Shown: positions 12,742 to 24,200 of the stretch, piece after piece | Layout: each line of letters begins with the position of its first letter | Position numbering within the stretch: the stretch's first letter is position 1 | Source: Ceriagrion tenellum | Taxonomy: Eukaryota > Arthropoda > Insecta > Odonata > Coenagrionidae | Direction of reading: 5' to 3' | NCBI GenBank assembly: GCA_963169105.1 | Contig: OY720636.1 | Location: forward strand, 137,259,747-137,323,746 | Length of the DNA stretch: 64,000 nucleotides | Position numbers and translations under genes: made by a program | Notes under the pieces: generated by a model | Databases searched by the model: none | What the model saw: only the letters and a program-made list of their open reading frames with translations | Told to the model about the DNA's origin: nothing

Positions 12742-13336
12742 TTTCATCTTTCAATGAAGGAATAATTTTGTGATATTCCGTCATGGATATGGCTATGTAA
12801 GCTTCCCCATACTAATTTTGTGTCGTAGTACAAAATAAAACAGAAATCACCCCCTCAGTTTTTTTTCAACGTTTGAAATATACTCTTATGAATCATATTT
12901 ACTGGAAAATTATGAACTCATATTATAACGAGACGTCAAACATCAAGCGTAACTTCTCTAGTATTGTGATCTTCAGTCATCTGATATCTTGGCTAATGAC
13001 ACCAAAATTATTGAAAATAATTGATGGTATCAAGAAAGATTTTGATTGTCTCAGGTCTTTATAGTTTTATTTCATAAGTGTTCATCGACTTCGATATGGC
13101 ATTGGAAATATAAGCTTATATTAAACCTGGAGCTACTAAATGAAATAAAATAGGAAGAAAGTTTTGGGGTACCTATGTGATTCTATTTTGGGGTTGCTCC
13201 ATTAATCCAAAACCCGTTACTTTTTACCATTGTTTGGAAGTTTAACGCATTTCGTCATCAGTCTTCGTTAGTTATATTATAGTAATTGTAGTAAAGTATC
13301 ATTTTATTATGCGTAGCGCTCTACAAGTTTCTGTTC

Positions 13337-13522
13337 CTACCGTGTATTTTTAATCCTGACTGCTTTTGGTATGCGCCTAGCAGTCGGGAAAAAGATCATG
13401 GCTAGAATTTTCAATGGCATAATTTATGCATTCATCTCAGTTTGAAATGGTTAGATATATAGCGTGGAATCACCCCATGCCACACATCCTAATGTAATCT
13501 TACACGTATTTCGTAGATGTAT
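13337..13522 (-). repeat. TACATCTAC-type repeat copy, left arm
   Basis: This is the mirror of 18315-18500. On the minus strand it starts 'tacatctacgaaatacg', continues through 'ggcatggggtgattccacg', and ends with 'ccaaaagcagtcaggat'. It matches the better-preserved copies at 31432 and 44993. Its identical presence in both arms means it was already inserted when the arms were duplicated, or was copied between them by gene conversion. Confidence 0.7.
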
Positions 13523-15258
13523 AGTGGGGTGGTGATTTTTGTTGCATCCAAAAATATGCCATCAGATCTAAAAAAGGGGAAGATATTTGGGCGTGTACGA
13601 ATAGATAACTTTTGGCCAGAACGCCTGTATGATGGAGGATGAAATTTACGCACAATATCAAGATTTGTGTCGGTATATAAGGAAGTACCTGTTATCCGTG
13701 CAATTTAGCAATGATATTGCAATACATTGGCGAAGGAATAAGTGTTAGAGCTTATTATATGATGCCAAAAACGTACGATCATACACAAAAACTCAAGTGC
13801 TCACTTCGACATCAGAATCTAAACCAAAATCGTGTTTCTCGCAGTTGATGCTAAATGAGAAACGTAATTGTACCATCCGTTAAAGCTACATTCCTCCGCA
13901 CCACAGAAGAAAATTTCATAGAAACAAGCCAAACAGTCAAATATTTCCCTCGGTTCAATACGTAATGCGTTGCGTTGGTCTAATGCATCATCGACACCAC
14001 ATTCTTAAAATATTAGCGAATTACACCCAGCAGCTTTTACCAAATAATGAATTTACATCGTCTATTGTAAATATAATACGAATATAAATATAAAGTTTAC
14101 GGACTCGCTATAGAAGTCTAGGTATTTATGACTTAAACGGGAGTCAGTATCTCTTTAGTTCAAGGGCAATTCTCATACATTCGTAATCTCGTAGTGCATA
14201 TTATTGCTCACTCTTCTTCTTTGCAAGCACACAGTGATTAGAGAAGCAAAATGTTAGTCATCATTCTATTATTTGTGGCAAAACCCCGTATACTCAGATT
14301 CATTAATCTTCAGGCCATAAACAATTAGCAGAGTATATACCAAAGGAAGCATTTGTTACGCATTTGAACGATGAACAATGAAACACAAGTAATTAACTGC
14401 TGAGACTAGTACGAACCACTTGTAACAAAGCTCGGCTATTCTCCACAATAACTCAAAGAAAACATTTTCAATAATTGCGCATCTAAATTACAAGGTACTC
14501 ACCCAAAAAGATTTTAAACTTGACTTATTGAATTTCGTCCGTGCAATATGTAGCTCTCAATATCACACCAAAATGCACTTAACCACTACAATGTGGCACA
14601 GTCCAACGCTGGATTTAAAAAAACCTTCAATACGTAAATGCTGGAAACTAATTTCACCAACTAAAGCATTGTAAACCACGCAAGAATTATTTATAGACAC
14701 CACATTGGTGCCTGAAGATGGGTATTTAATCCAATTGTCTAAAATCTATCCATCACAAAAGACAGTAATCACTTTTAAACACTGCACATATGAAACTTTT
14801 TTAACCTCAAATCTAGGGATATATCCTGGGCATAACACTCTGAACTTTAGTCAACACTCAACGCCGGCAAGATAATACTCCATTGGAACGAACACTTCAT
14901 ATGATGCAAAAGAGATAAATTAAACTTTTCGAAGAACTTATATTCACTTCCCACACTCAATTTAGGCTAATATTCTACCACTGATGTTCAATTAGTGTGC
15001 AACAAATAGGGAAACATGAAACTTCATGGAAAGACACAGAGTTTAAGGTATATGTGATAACGAAGAAATTATATTCCACAACAGGGTGATGACTCAAAAC
15101 TAGGTTAACATGCAGGAGGACATGGATAAACTGAACTAAGTTGATGGATTTCCTCCCAAACACCATTACGTCATTCCTCAGCTTTGTATTCACCATCGGC
15201 CTCCACAACCATTCCGGTCGGTCAAATGCAACTACCTTACTTGTTAATGACCTCAGCT

Positions 15259-16578
15259 AGACTTCAAATTTCTCTGGGAAATATAGACGTTTATATTCCT
15301 GCAGATAAATGCTTCAATACGCATGCACTCGAAGACGGATTTCGCACAGATTAGAATGAACATTAGGTTTGTACCGGCCGAAAGGAAACGTGACTGCCAG
15401 ACAGTTTCAAGGTACCCATATTAATATCATAATAATATACTTCTCAAAAATGTTAAAATAAAACACAGGCTTGTCACAAAAGTATTTACATTTGCATATT
15501 ATTAGCACATTATAGCAAGAGAAGGTGTACAGCTTTGTGCTTCATCCAATATATGGTAAATTATCGGCAAATACAGTCTGCGTTTTATAGATCAATGAAT
15601 AGTGTTTTTCAGATGAGAAATTTCTGGTGTGAACTACTTGAGGTTACAACAAAAATCTGACTAATATCCAGTCACAACAGTTATCAAACCCATGAAAAAG
15701 ATTGAAATACTGGGCTGCGAAATACAATTCTAATTTATGAATATTTAAAGTCTAATTTCTTGTTCTTACAGCTATATTTCATAGAAAGTTTCGCAAGCTG
15801 AAAAGTTGAGGTTAAAATTATTTTAATGTAATGTGATCCTAGTAACTGAGAACTCAATATTTATCTAGATAAATATTTAAATAACCTGTTAAGGGTAAGA
15901 GAATTTCGCTATTGAGGATGAAAACTTAAGAACGTGATCGACTCTACCGAAAGGGGAAACCGCCCTATGCTGGGCGGTTGCTTTGGAATCACTCCTTGAT
16001 GCAAGATAATTACGATCGAATCCATGGAAGTCGAACCGATCGAATTGAGTCAAAATGAAAAATCATGCTTCGGGACATTATGAGTAATTAATATTTAGTA
16101 TTCATGTATCAAGACAAGCAAATTATTATAGAGCCAGAGAAGAGATTATCTTAATGTAACTTACTTCGACCTTTAACAAATACTAGCAAAAAAGGTCGTT
16201 AACTACGGGGAAAATTATACAAAAACCGTACGAAATTAGGAATCTTTCTAATGCGTTACGCACCTGCCTACGCCCGCAGATGCATAAAACTGGTAAAAAT
16301 AATAGAGTCATGGTACTTTACATTCTATATACCGTCTAAGATCTTCACATAGACAGTGATATCAGTCATTTAAGGAAGCTAACATGAAATAACATTTTTG
16401 GAGGCATTGAAGGGCTTGGGGTTGATCATATTTCAAATGATTAACTGTAAAAAAGGCAGTGTCATTACTGGACTGTTCTTGCTCATTGACAAACGTCCGT
16501 CAAAAACAACGTATTTTCAACTTTGCGGAATTGTTTCAATAACTTGTAAGGGAAATACTTTGCAATTGCGCCGTTAAA
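15259..16578. other. unique spacer between the arms of the giant inverted repeat
   Basis: The 1,320 bp between the arms show no open frame of note and no recognised domain. Near the symmetry centre (15918.5) there is a perfect 8-bp stem with 6-nt loop at 15958-15979 (aaccgccc / gggcggtt). The rest is AT-rich. Confidence 0.7.
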
Positions 16579-18314
16579 AGCTGAGGTCATTAAAAAGTGA
16601 GGTAGTTGCATTTGACCGACCGGAATGGTTGTGGAGGCCGATGGTGAATACAAAGCTGAGGAATGACGTAATGGTGTTTGGGAGGAAATCCATCAACTTA
16701 GTTCAGTTTATCCATGTCCTCCTGCATGTTAACCTAGTTTTGAGTCATCACCCTGTTGTGGAATATAATTTCTTCGTTATCACATATACCTTAAACTCTG
16801 TGTCTTTCCATGAAGTTTCATGTTTCCCTATTTGTTGCACACTAATTGAACATCAGTGGTAGAATATTAGCCTAAATTGAGTGTGGGAAGTGAATATAAG
16901 TTCTTCGAAAAGTTTAATTTATCTCTTTTGCATCATATGAAGTGTTCGTTCCAATGGAGTATTATCTTGCCGGCGTTGAGTGTTGACTAAAGTTCAGAGT
17001 GTTATGCCCAGGATATATCCCTAGATTTGAGGTTAAAAAAGTTTCATATGTGCAGTGTTTAAAAGTGATTACTGTCTTTTGTGATGGATAGATTTTAGAC
17101 AATTGGATTAAATACCCATCTTCAGGCACCAATGTGGTGTCTATAAATAATTCTTGCGTGGTTTACAATGCTTTAGTTGGTGAAATTAGTTTCCAGCATT
17201 TACGTATTGAAGGTTTTTTTAAATCCAGCGTTGGACTGTGCCACATTGTAGTGGTTAAGTGCATTTTGGTGTGATATTGAGAGCTACATATTGCACGGAC
17301 GAAATTCAATAAGTCAAGTTTAAAATCTTTTTGGGTGAGTACCTTGTAATTTAGATGCGCAATTATTGAAAATGTTTTCTTTGAGTTATTGTGGAGAATA
17401 GCCGAGCTTTGTTACAAGTGGTTCGTACTAGTCTCAGCAGTTAATTACTTGTGTTTCATTGTTCATCGTTCAAATGCGTAACAAATGCTTCCTTTGGTAT
17501 ATACTCTGCTAATTGTTTATGGCCTGAAGATTAATGAATCTGAGTATACGGGGTTTTGCCACAAATAATAGAATGATGACTAACATTTTGCTTCTCTAAT
17601 CACTGTGTGCTTGCAAAGAAGAAGAGTGAGCAATAATATGCACTACGAGATTACGAATGTATGAGAATTGCCCTTGAACTAAAGAGATACTGACTCCCGT
17701 TTAAGTCATAAATACCTAGACTTCTATAGCGAGTCCGTAAACTTTATATTTATATTCGTATTATATTTACAATAGACGATGTAAATTCATTATTTGGTAA
17801 AAGCTGCTGGGTGTAATTCGCTAATATTTTAAGAATGTGGTGTCGATGATGCATTAGACCAACGCAACGCATTACGTATTGAACCGAGGGAAATATTTGA
17901 CTGTTTGGCTTGTTTCTATGAAATTTTCTTCTGTGGTGCGGAGGAATGTAGCTTTAACGGATGGTACAATTACGTTTCTCATTTAGCATCAACTGCGAGA
18001 AACACGATTTTGGTTTAGATTCTGATGTCGAAGTGAGCACTTGAGTTTTTGTGTATGATCGTACGTTTTTGGCATCATATAATAAGCTCTAACACTTATT
18101 CCTTCGCCAATGTATTGCAATATCATTGCTAAATTGCACGGATAACAGGTACTTCCTTATATACCGACACAAATCTTGATATTGTGCGTAAATTTCATCC
18201 TCCATCATACAGGCGTTCTGGCCAAAAGTTATCTATTCGTACACGCCCAAATATCTTCCCCTTTTTTAGATCTGATGGCATATTTTTGGATGCAACAAAA
18301 ATCACCACCCCACT

Positions 18315-18500
18315 ATACATCTACGAAATACGTGTAAGATTACATTAGGATGTGTGGCATGGGGTGATTCCACGCTATATATCTAACCATTTCAAACTGA
18401 GATGAATGCATAAATTATGCCATTGAAAATTCTAGCCATGATCTTTTTCCCGACTGCTAGGCGCATACCAAAAGCAGTCAGGATTAAAAATACACGGTAG
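18315..18500 (+). repeat. TACATCTAC-type repeat copy, right arm
   Basis: Shares with 31432-31720 and 44993-45300 the ordered landmarks 'tacatctacg', 'gtgtggcatggggtgattcc', and 'ccaaaagcagtcagga'. It looks like a short retroposon or LINE tail. There is no tRNA-like head. The tail is shorter than in the copies outside the arms. Confidence 0.7.
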
Positions 18501-19095
18501 GAACAGAAACTTGTAGAGCGCTACGCATAATAAAATGATACTTTACTACAATTACTATAATATAACTAACGAAGACTGATGACGAAATGCGTTAAACTTC
18601 CAAACAATGGTAAAAAGTAACGGGTTTTGGATTAATGGAGCAACCCCAAAATAGAATCACATAGGTACCCCAAAACTTTCTTCCTATTTTATTTCATTTA
18701 GTAGCTCCAGGTTTAATATAAGCTTATATTTCCAATGCCATATCGAAGTCGATGAACACTTATGAAATAAAACTATAAAGACCTGAGACAATCAAAATCT
18801 TTCTTGATACCATCAATTATTTTCAATAATTTTGGTGTCATTAGCCAAGATATCAGATGACTGAAGATCACAATACTAGAGAAGTTACGCTTGATGTTTG
18901 ACGTCTCGTTATAATATGAGTTCATAATTTTCCAGTAAATATGATTCATAAGAGTATATTTCAAACGTTGAAAAAAAACTGAGGGGGTGATTTCTGTTTT
19001 ATTTTGTACTACGACACAAAATTAGTATGGGGAAGCTTACATAGCCATATCCATGACGGAATATCACAAAATTATTCCTTCATTGAAAGATGAAA

Positions 19096-20031
19096 ACGAC
19101 GTAATCGAGAGTCATATATATGTAGATCAAACTATTTGCAATTAAAGCTTTAAAAAGTCAAGATACGATCACAGGGCATTTAATTAGAGATAAACGTAAT
19201 AATAATTTGTAAATTAAATGCTAACTAAATTATAATTTGACGCGCGGGAAGAAGCCTTTGGTAGCTAGCGATCAGGAAGATCACCATATAAGGAAGTTTG
19301 GGAAACGCCCCTTCCTGATTGGACGATACGTTCGTCTACGTATTTATCTCCTAGTTTCTGTTCTGATCGCTCACTGTTATCGTGACTACTTACGGCATGC
19401 TTGTGGGCTGCACTTAGTGGCTGGTGGAGGGTGCAAAGGTTTATTGGAGCAGTAATGATTGCTGAATGCCTGCTATTAATCATCCCGGTCTACGCATCGT
19501 AGTGGCTTGGCTTGAACGGTATTTAGTAGATGTAGATTTATCGAAGAATACATGCTAAATTTATGCGGTGATCAAACATATATACAAGCACTAAAACCCG
19601 TAAGCAATTAACTTTGAAAAGACTGTCTCTAAACGAACCAGGACTATTCATTTAGAATAAAATAATGTTAATATGTGCGCAACGAATTAAAATAATTGTT
19701 CTGCGAGAATATGGATAGAAATACTGTTGATAATCAGACAAAAACGTAATTTTACTCATGACTTGATTCTACTATGTAGATATGTCGTTAACAGATAAAC
19801 ATACCGTAATTGAGAGTCATAGATATGTAGATCGAATTATTTGCAATTACAGTTTTAAAAAGTAAAGAGACGATCACATGGCATTTAATTAGAGATAAAC
19901 GTAATAACAATTTGTAAATTAAATGCTAATTAATTAATAATTAGTTGCGCGGGAAGAGGTCTTTAGTACCTAGCGATGAGGAAGATCACCATATAAGGAA
20001 GTTTTGGAAACGCTTCTCCCTGATTGGACGA
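19096..20031 (+). repeat. duplicated regulatory block inside right arm
   Basis: Two same-orientation copies, about 19096-19327 and 19803-20031, carry CCATATAAGG (CArG-type) at 19284-19293 and 19989-19998. Inverted CCAAT boxes are at about 19318 and 20023, and an E2F-like gcgcgggaa lies just upstream of each. The second copy sits directly upstream of the C-rich minisatellite and TATA box, so it is placed to act as its distal promoter. The first copy has no TATA box after it and is probably a duplicate without its own start site. Confidence 0.6.
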
Positions 20032-20150
20032 TACAAGATCAAGTCGCCCCCACCCCCACACCTCCGCCCCCACCCCCACACCTCCGCCCCAACCCCCACA
20101 CCTGCGCCCCCACTCGCGGTTCAGTGACGTCATCTATCTACCTATATAAG
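20023..20150 (+). promoter_or_regulatory. outward RNA polymerase II-type promoter, right arm
   Basis: The order is inverted CCAAT (20023-20027), a 20-bp C-rich repeat (gcccccacccccacacctcc) in about three units at 20046-20116, a perfect CRE TGACGTCA (20125-20132), then TATATAAG (20143-20150). A TCAGATG initiator-like sequence lies about 30 bp downstream (about 20173), overlapping an ATG at 20177. These motifs are seen directly. That they form an active promoter is inference from their order and spacing. Confidence 0.5.
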
Positions 20151-20176
20151 GACGGCAATGTCGATGCGACCGTCAG

Positions 20177-20497
20177 ATGCTGATAGGACACCGACGTGAT
20201 GACTGTTCTTTTCAGGTTCATGGACGACGTGATAGGGACAGGGATTTGGAACGTTTGAGCGGCCCGACCCACGGTAGCCTATCTTACGCACCCAATTTCC
20301 CGAAGGGACCTCCCCGCCCGGGGAATCAAGGTCCGCGGTTCCGGCCTGGAGAGAATGGCTTCCGGTCGGGGGACCGGGGGTCGAGAAGACTTCGGCTGGT
20401 ACACGAAAGATCCCTTAGCCGCCCCCGACGCACTCGTTGGCCTGGCTTTGGGTCCCACTTTACACCCCTGGCCATTGCACCGCCTTTGCACTCTTAG
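20177..20497 (+). CDS. hypothetical Arg/Pro-rich ORF, 106 codons, downstream of arm promoter
   Basis: The first ATG after the predicted start site opens a 106-codon frame with a basic, RDRDRDLERL-type N-terminus and a Pro/Gly/Arg-rich remainder. The bias follows the local GC richness, and two more frames overlap it (20355-20561 and 20437-20631), so this may be non-coding. A pyrimidine-rich stretch ending in 'ttcag' at about 20210-20215 could be a 3' splice site, which would remove the first codons. An identical mirror copy is at 11340-11660 on the minus strand. No family is recognised. Confidence 0.2.
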   Translation: MLIGHRRDDCSFQVHGRRDRDRDLERLSGPTHGSLSYAPNFPKGPPRPGNQGPRFRPGENGFRSGDRGSRRLRLVHERSLSRPRRTRWPGFGSHFTPLAIAPPLHS

Positions 20498-21271
20498 GCG
20501 AGGCCAGGGACCAAATCAGAACCCCGTCCCACACAGACAATGGCGTGGTCTGGCTAACTGAGACCCAGATTCTCACACGCTGGGGCAGAGAGGGTTGTTC
20601 TCCGCTCTCCTGCGGGAAAGCGGTCCAATAGGTACACGAGGTTGGGGGGTGGGGATAGGTCGGTAGGTAGGAACACTCACACGCGAACCCGCCTTAGCTC
20701 GGCTTTGGCCAGCAATCCACAGAATAACCGTTGTGGTCATCTGTTCATCTTGTTAAACAGTTAAGTTTCATTTCTAAACGTTGTTTCTGTTTTTCGCCCA
20801 AGGTATAACTTAAATACGAATTCGTCTGCGGTAGCATTTTGCCGAACGTTTAACAGTTAAGTTTCATTTCTAAGCGATATCGCATTATTCTCGGACAGGA
20901 CTTTTATAATAAACTATTTTCTAATTAAATTATCGAATGTCATCAGGCAACATTTCCCAATCCATGAGACCGGTAGCGGTTGACATCTGTTACTGTTTAT
21001 TTTAAATAAATATTATGGATAACTTGGTGTTATGGTTGACTTTTTGAGGGTTCTAGTACTTTCTTTTGTAGGTGCTTCTTAATTTTATCTATGCTTGTTT
21101 CCTTTAGCGCAATACTTCTCTTTATTTCTCTTTACAACTCGTGTTTTTATAAGAGCTAGGATGACTTCAAACTTATTTGAACGTAATCTTAATTACTCGA
21201 TTAGGCAGGCCAAATAAATAAAAATAAAGGTAGTAAAATACGTGTTTCTGAGAAGAGTGTAGTCCGTGATT

Positions 21272-24200
21272 TTGTATATATTAAATTTCTCCAGATCTTA
21301 AATTCATCAACTTACTGTTTTCTTCTGCTGCAGTTTCATGCACGCAGAGGAGGCGCTGGTCTTACTTATCAGGATAATATATAAATGGAGTGGACGTTCG
21401 CCATGCTGTTCAATAATTAGTGTTTGCCGAGATAAAACGTTTTCCTAAAGTGGGTTTGAAGTATTTGATAATAAAATTCCGCAGAATACCGTCGCATTAC
21501 CATGTTTCTGTATTCATGTTTCTATATCCATGTTTGTAGTTTTTAGTTTCAGATATGACTGCCACTCCTCCAATCTATTCTACGTATTACCTTTTTCATA
21601 CATTTTAAAATTTGGATGTTAATTACTAAGATTTTATGACTATCATTATAGTCAAAGTTGTAGCCTTCTGAATTGATAAGCCTTGAAATTTTATTTGCTG
21701 ATGGAATCAATGCGAAATTGGAAATTTTTTTTACTCCAGGTGCACCCTGTATTTAAATCTCCTAATATTTTTGCATTCCAAGATTCGATGTTCTTTAATC
21801 TTTAGCTAAGGTTAAATGTGCACTAATTTAATTGACAATCGCAAGAATACTTATTTAGTCAAATTATTTTCTTATATCAAATAATGATGCATTGCTACAC
21901 GTGAAATACTGAATGGTATTATATCGCTGAAATGTGAAGAAACATATTCAATGGTATAATCGATAAAGAAATGTATTTTCTTTTTCTTATTTTACTAATC
22001 CCTTACTCCTGGACGTGCCAATGGGACACGACTACACTTCACCCACGCGTACCCTCCCGCATCAGAATTACGCGGGGCAAAACTCTGTCATTCGTTAGAT
22101 AAAATTTGAGACCTCTCCACAATTAGGTCTTTGCGAGTAGGTTTCCTGACCGCGTTTTAAATCTAGTTTTCCCTAGCTCTACCGCCGGGGCTGGGTGAAT
22201 ATGGGCCGAGGAAAAGATTTTAGGTAGTTTGGCTTGCCAACTGCGAATATTGAACAAAGTATTCCTTTTTCCATTCAACAAAGCAACCACATATTCACGA
22301 ATTGACTCACAAATAATACAAATGAGAATCCCCTTCTAAACACTAATGAGTTGATGTTATGATAAATGAGAGATGAGAAATTTAAATGGTGAAAACAACT
22401 CTTCATGAGATTAATGAGTGAAATGAGATGACTATGATTTACACAATGAAATGGTAATACCCTTATTTGCCGCAAAATGGCTTAACTCTCGCTCACAGGC
22501 GGTTTACTCAATTAGTCAACTTCCAATGAAACTGTGGATGTGGGAGATAACTACTAGTCCTTCCCTCTTTCAAATAATTTCGATTACGGCGCAAATCACT
22601 CGCCGCGGGAAATGCACTGCCACTGTCGTTTTGGCTTAACAAGGATAGATCTGTTTGGAGGCAATAACAAAAAGGGGGTCGGGGTCGACGACCTTACGTG
22701 ACCGCGTACAAAAGGATCCTCGGCACGGAGCAGCAACAGGGCCTGGCACTGGGTCGTCCAAACTTGTGTCTGCGATGATTTCAGTGGACGCGATGATTTC
22801 AGTGGACGCCTGGCTCAACACGCCACATGTTGTCTCCGCCAAAGCCGATAATATCCTCGGGGAAAAGGGTCCAATAATTGGACGAATTACTGCAAGTACT
22901 GCAGGCCTCCAATGATCTCCTCTCCGTCTTGGCTGAACTTGGGCAGAGCTTCCGCACCGTGATCTCGCTTAATTCAGTCTCTCCTTTTTTTCACTTTCGC
23001 GATCGCCTTTACACCACTTCTTGACGGGGGAAGGGGACGTTGCGGAGAGGGGAAAACTGAGGGAAGTAGCATACAGATGGGTTTTCCCACAGCGCTCTAA
23101 GCTCTGCAATCAACTATACCAAATGACTCCTTCATACTCTTCACACCACTGCGTTTCACTCCATTCACTCAACCTTGCCTCTTATCACTCAAACTCACAC
23201 ACGCACACATTCACGCGAATTTCCACACTCACACCTCCCACTTTAGCCAGCCGAACAATGAAAGGAAAAGGAGGGGTGGTTGAGGGAGTGGTGGGACGGA
23301 AAACAAAGGTGTAGCGGTTAAAACCGCTACGATATAGTATATTAAAAGAGTGTACATTTACAGCCAGTATTAGCTGGAGGCTATTGTTAACCATAATAAA
23401 AACAATTCCTCAGGACGCTGCTAAAACTTTCATTTCTATGACAAGAGGAACAAAATGAAATGGTTAAACTCGTTGTATGATTAATATTCTGTGAAGAAAT
23501 ACTATGTACTTGTCTGCATTATGAATATGTACATTAAATCTTTCCACGCAGAGACGCCTGCCAGAGTCTGACTCATAGCTTATGCAGTTACGTACATCGA
23601 GTAAATATCAGCATTCATTTCGTACAAAAGCTGCTTTCACATTAGTCAATTCTCAACGCATGTAGGATATTGTATAGAAATAATAAAAATAGTAATGGAA
23701 AAGCATAGCATGTGCAATTAATGTAGTGCAGAGCAATATGACCTCGTCTTTCTTTTCCTTTTCTACTTTAATACACGACCCGAACGACATACTTGATGCA
23801 ACAACAACCCATCACCGTCGCATCACATCGTGTCTAGCGTTCATGGCTTAAGTTCCTTAGACAATTAAAACCTAATTTTTTTCATATCTACCACTAGCTA
23901 GAAAGATATCTAAATGTTTGAGGAGCCATGATGTGGACATTCACACAATGGTCTAGGACTGTTATCGTAAAACGTGAGTTTACCCCAGACCGTCTAGCTA
24001 TCCCGCATAATAAATGTAGGACAGTAGACCCCTGATTTACGATATTAATCGGTTCCACGGGACCATTCGTTAATTGAATGCCATAGTTAAGTGAACCAGC
24101 ATTCTAGCGGCCGCGGGATCGTTTCTATTACATCAGTGGTAGTGTGTTCAGTCGTACTCAATCTAGTACAGGTTCTAAATTTTCTGTAATGTTTTAAATA

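Larger units (their letters stand above)
10566..15258 (-). repeat. left arm of giant inverted repeat (about 4.69 kb)
   Basis: This arm is the reverse complement of 16579-21271. Paired positions always sum to 31837 at both ends and at every internal landmark checked, so there is no net indel in 4,693 bp. Segments compared base by base in the interior were identical. Differences cluster at the edges: about 6 in the outermost 38 bp and 2 in the innermost 36 bp. The arm contains, from outside in, a GC-rich transcript-like region (11140-11700), an outward promoter, a duplicated regulatory block, TACATCTAC-type repeats (about 12297-12510 and 13337-13522), and 1.4 kb without recognised content. Confidence 0.95.
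16579..21271 (+). repeat. right arm of giant inverted repeat (about 4.69 kb)
   Basis: Reverse complement of 10566-15258. Going outward, the arm holds about 1.4 kb without recognised content, then a TACATCTAC-type repeat (18315-18500). Next is the duplicated regulatory block (19096-20031), an outward-facing TATA promoter (about 20023-20150) and a GC-rich region (20150-20697), with AT-rich DNA to the edge. The outer boundary lies where similarity to the left arm decays at about 21271. No target-site duplication flanks the whole structure. Confidence 0.95.

Noticed and set aside
15958..15979. Bacterial-type rho-independent terminator
   Set aside because: Eukaryotic context, no T-tract after the stem and no gene ending there.
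14975..16862. Matching 77-codon open frames near the inner ends of both arms (14975-15208 and 16629-16862)
   Set aside because: They are identical because the arms are identical. The sequence shows no domain, no splice context and no codon pattern beyond chance for AT-rich DNA.
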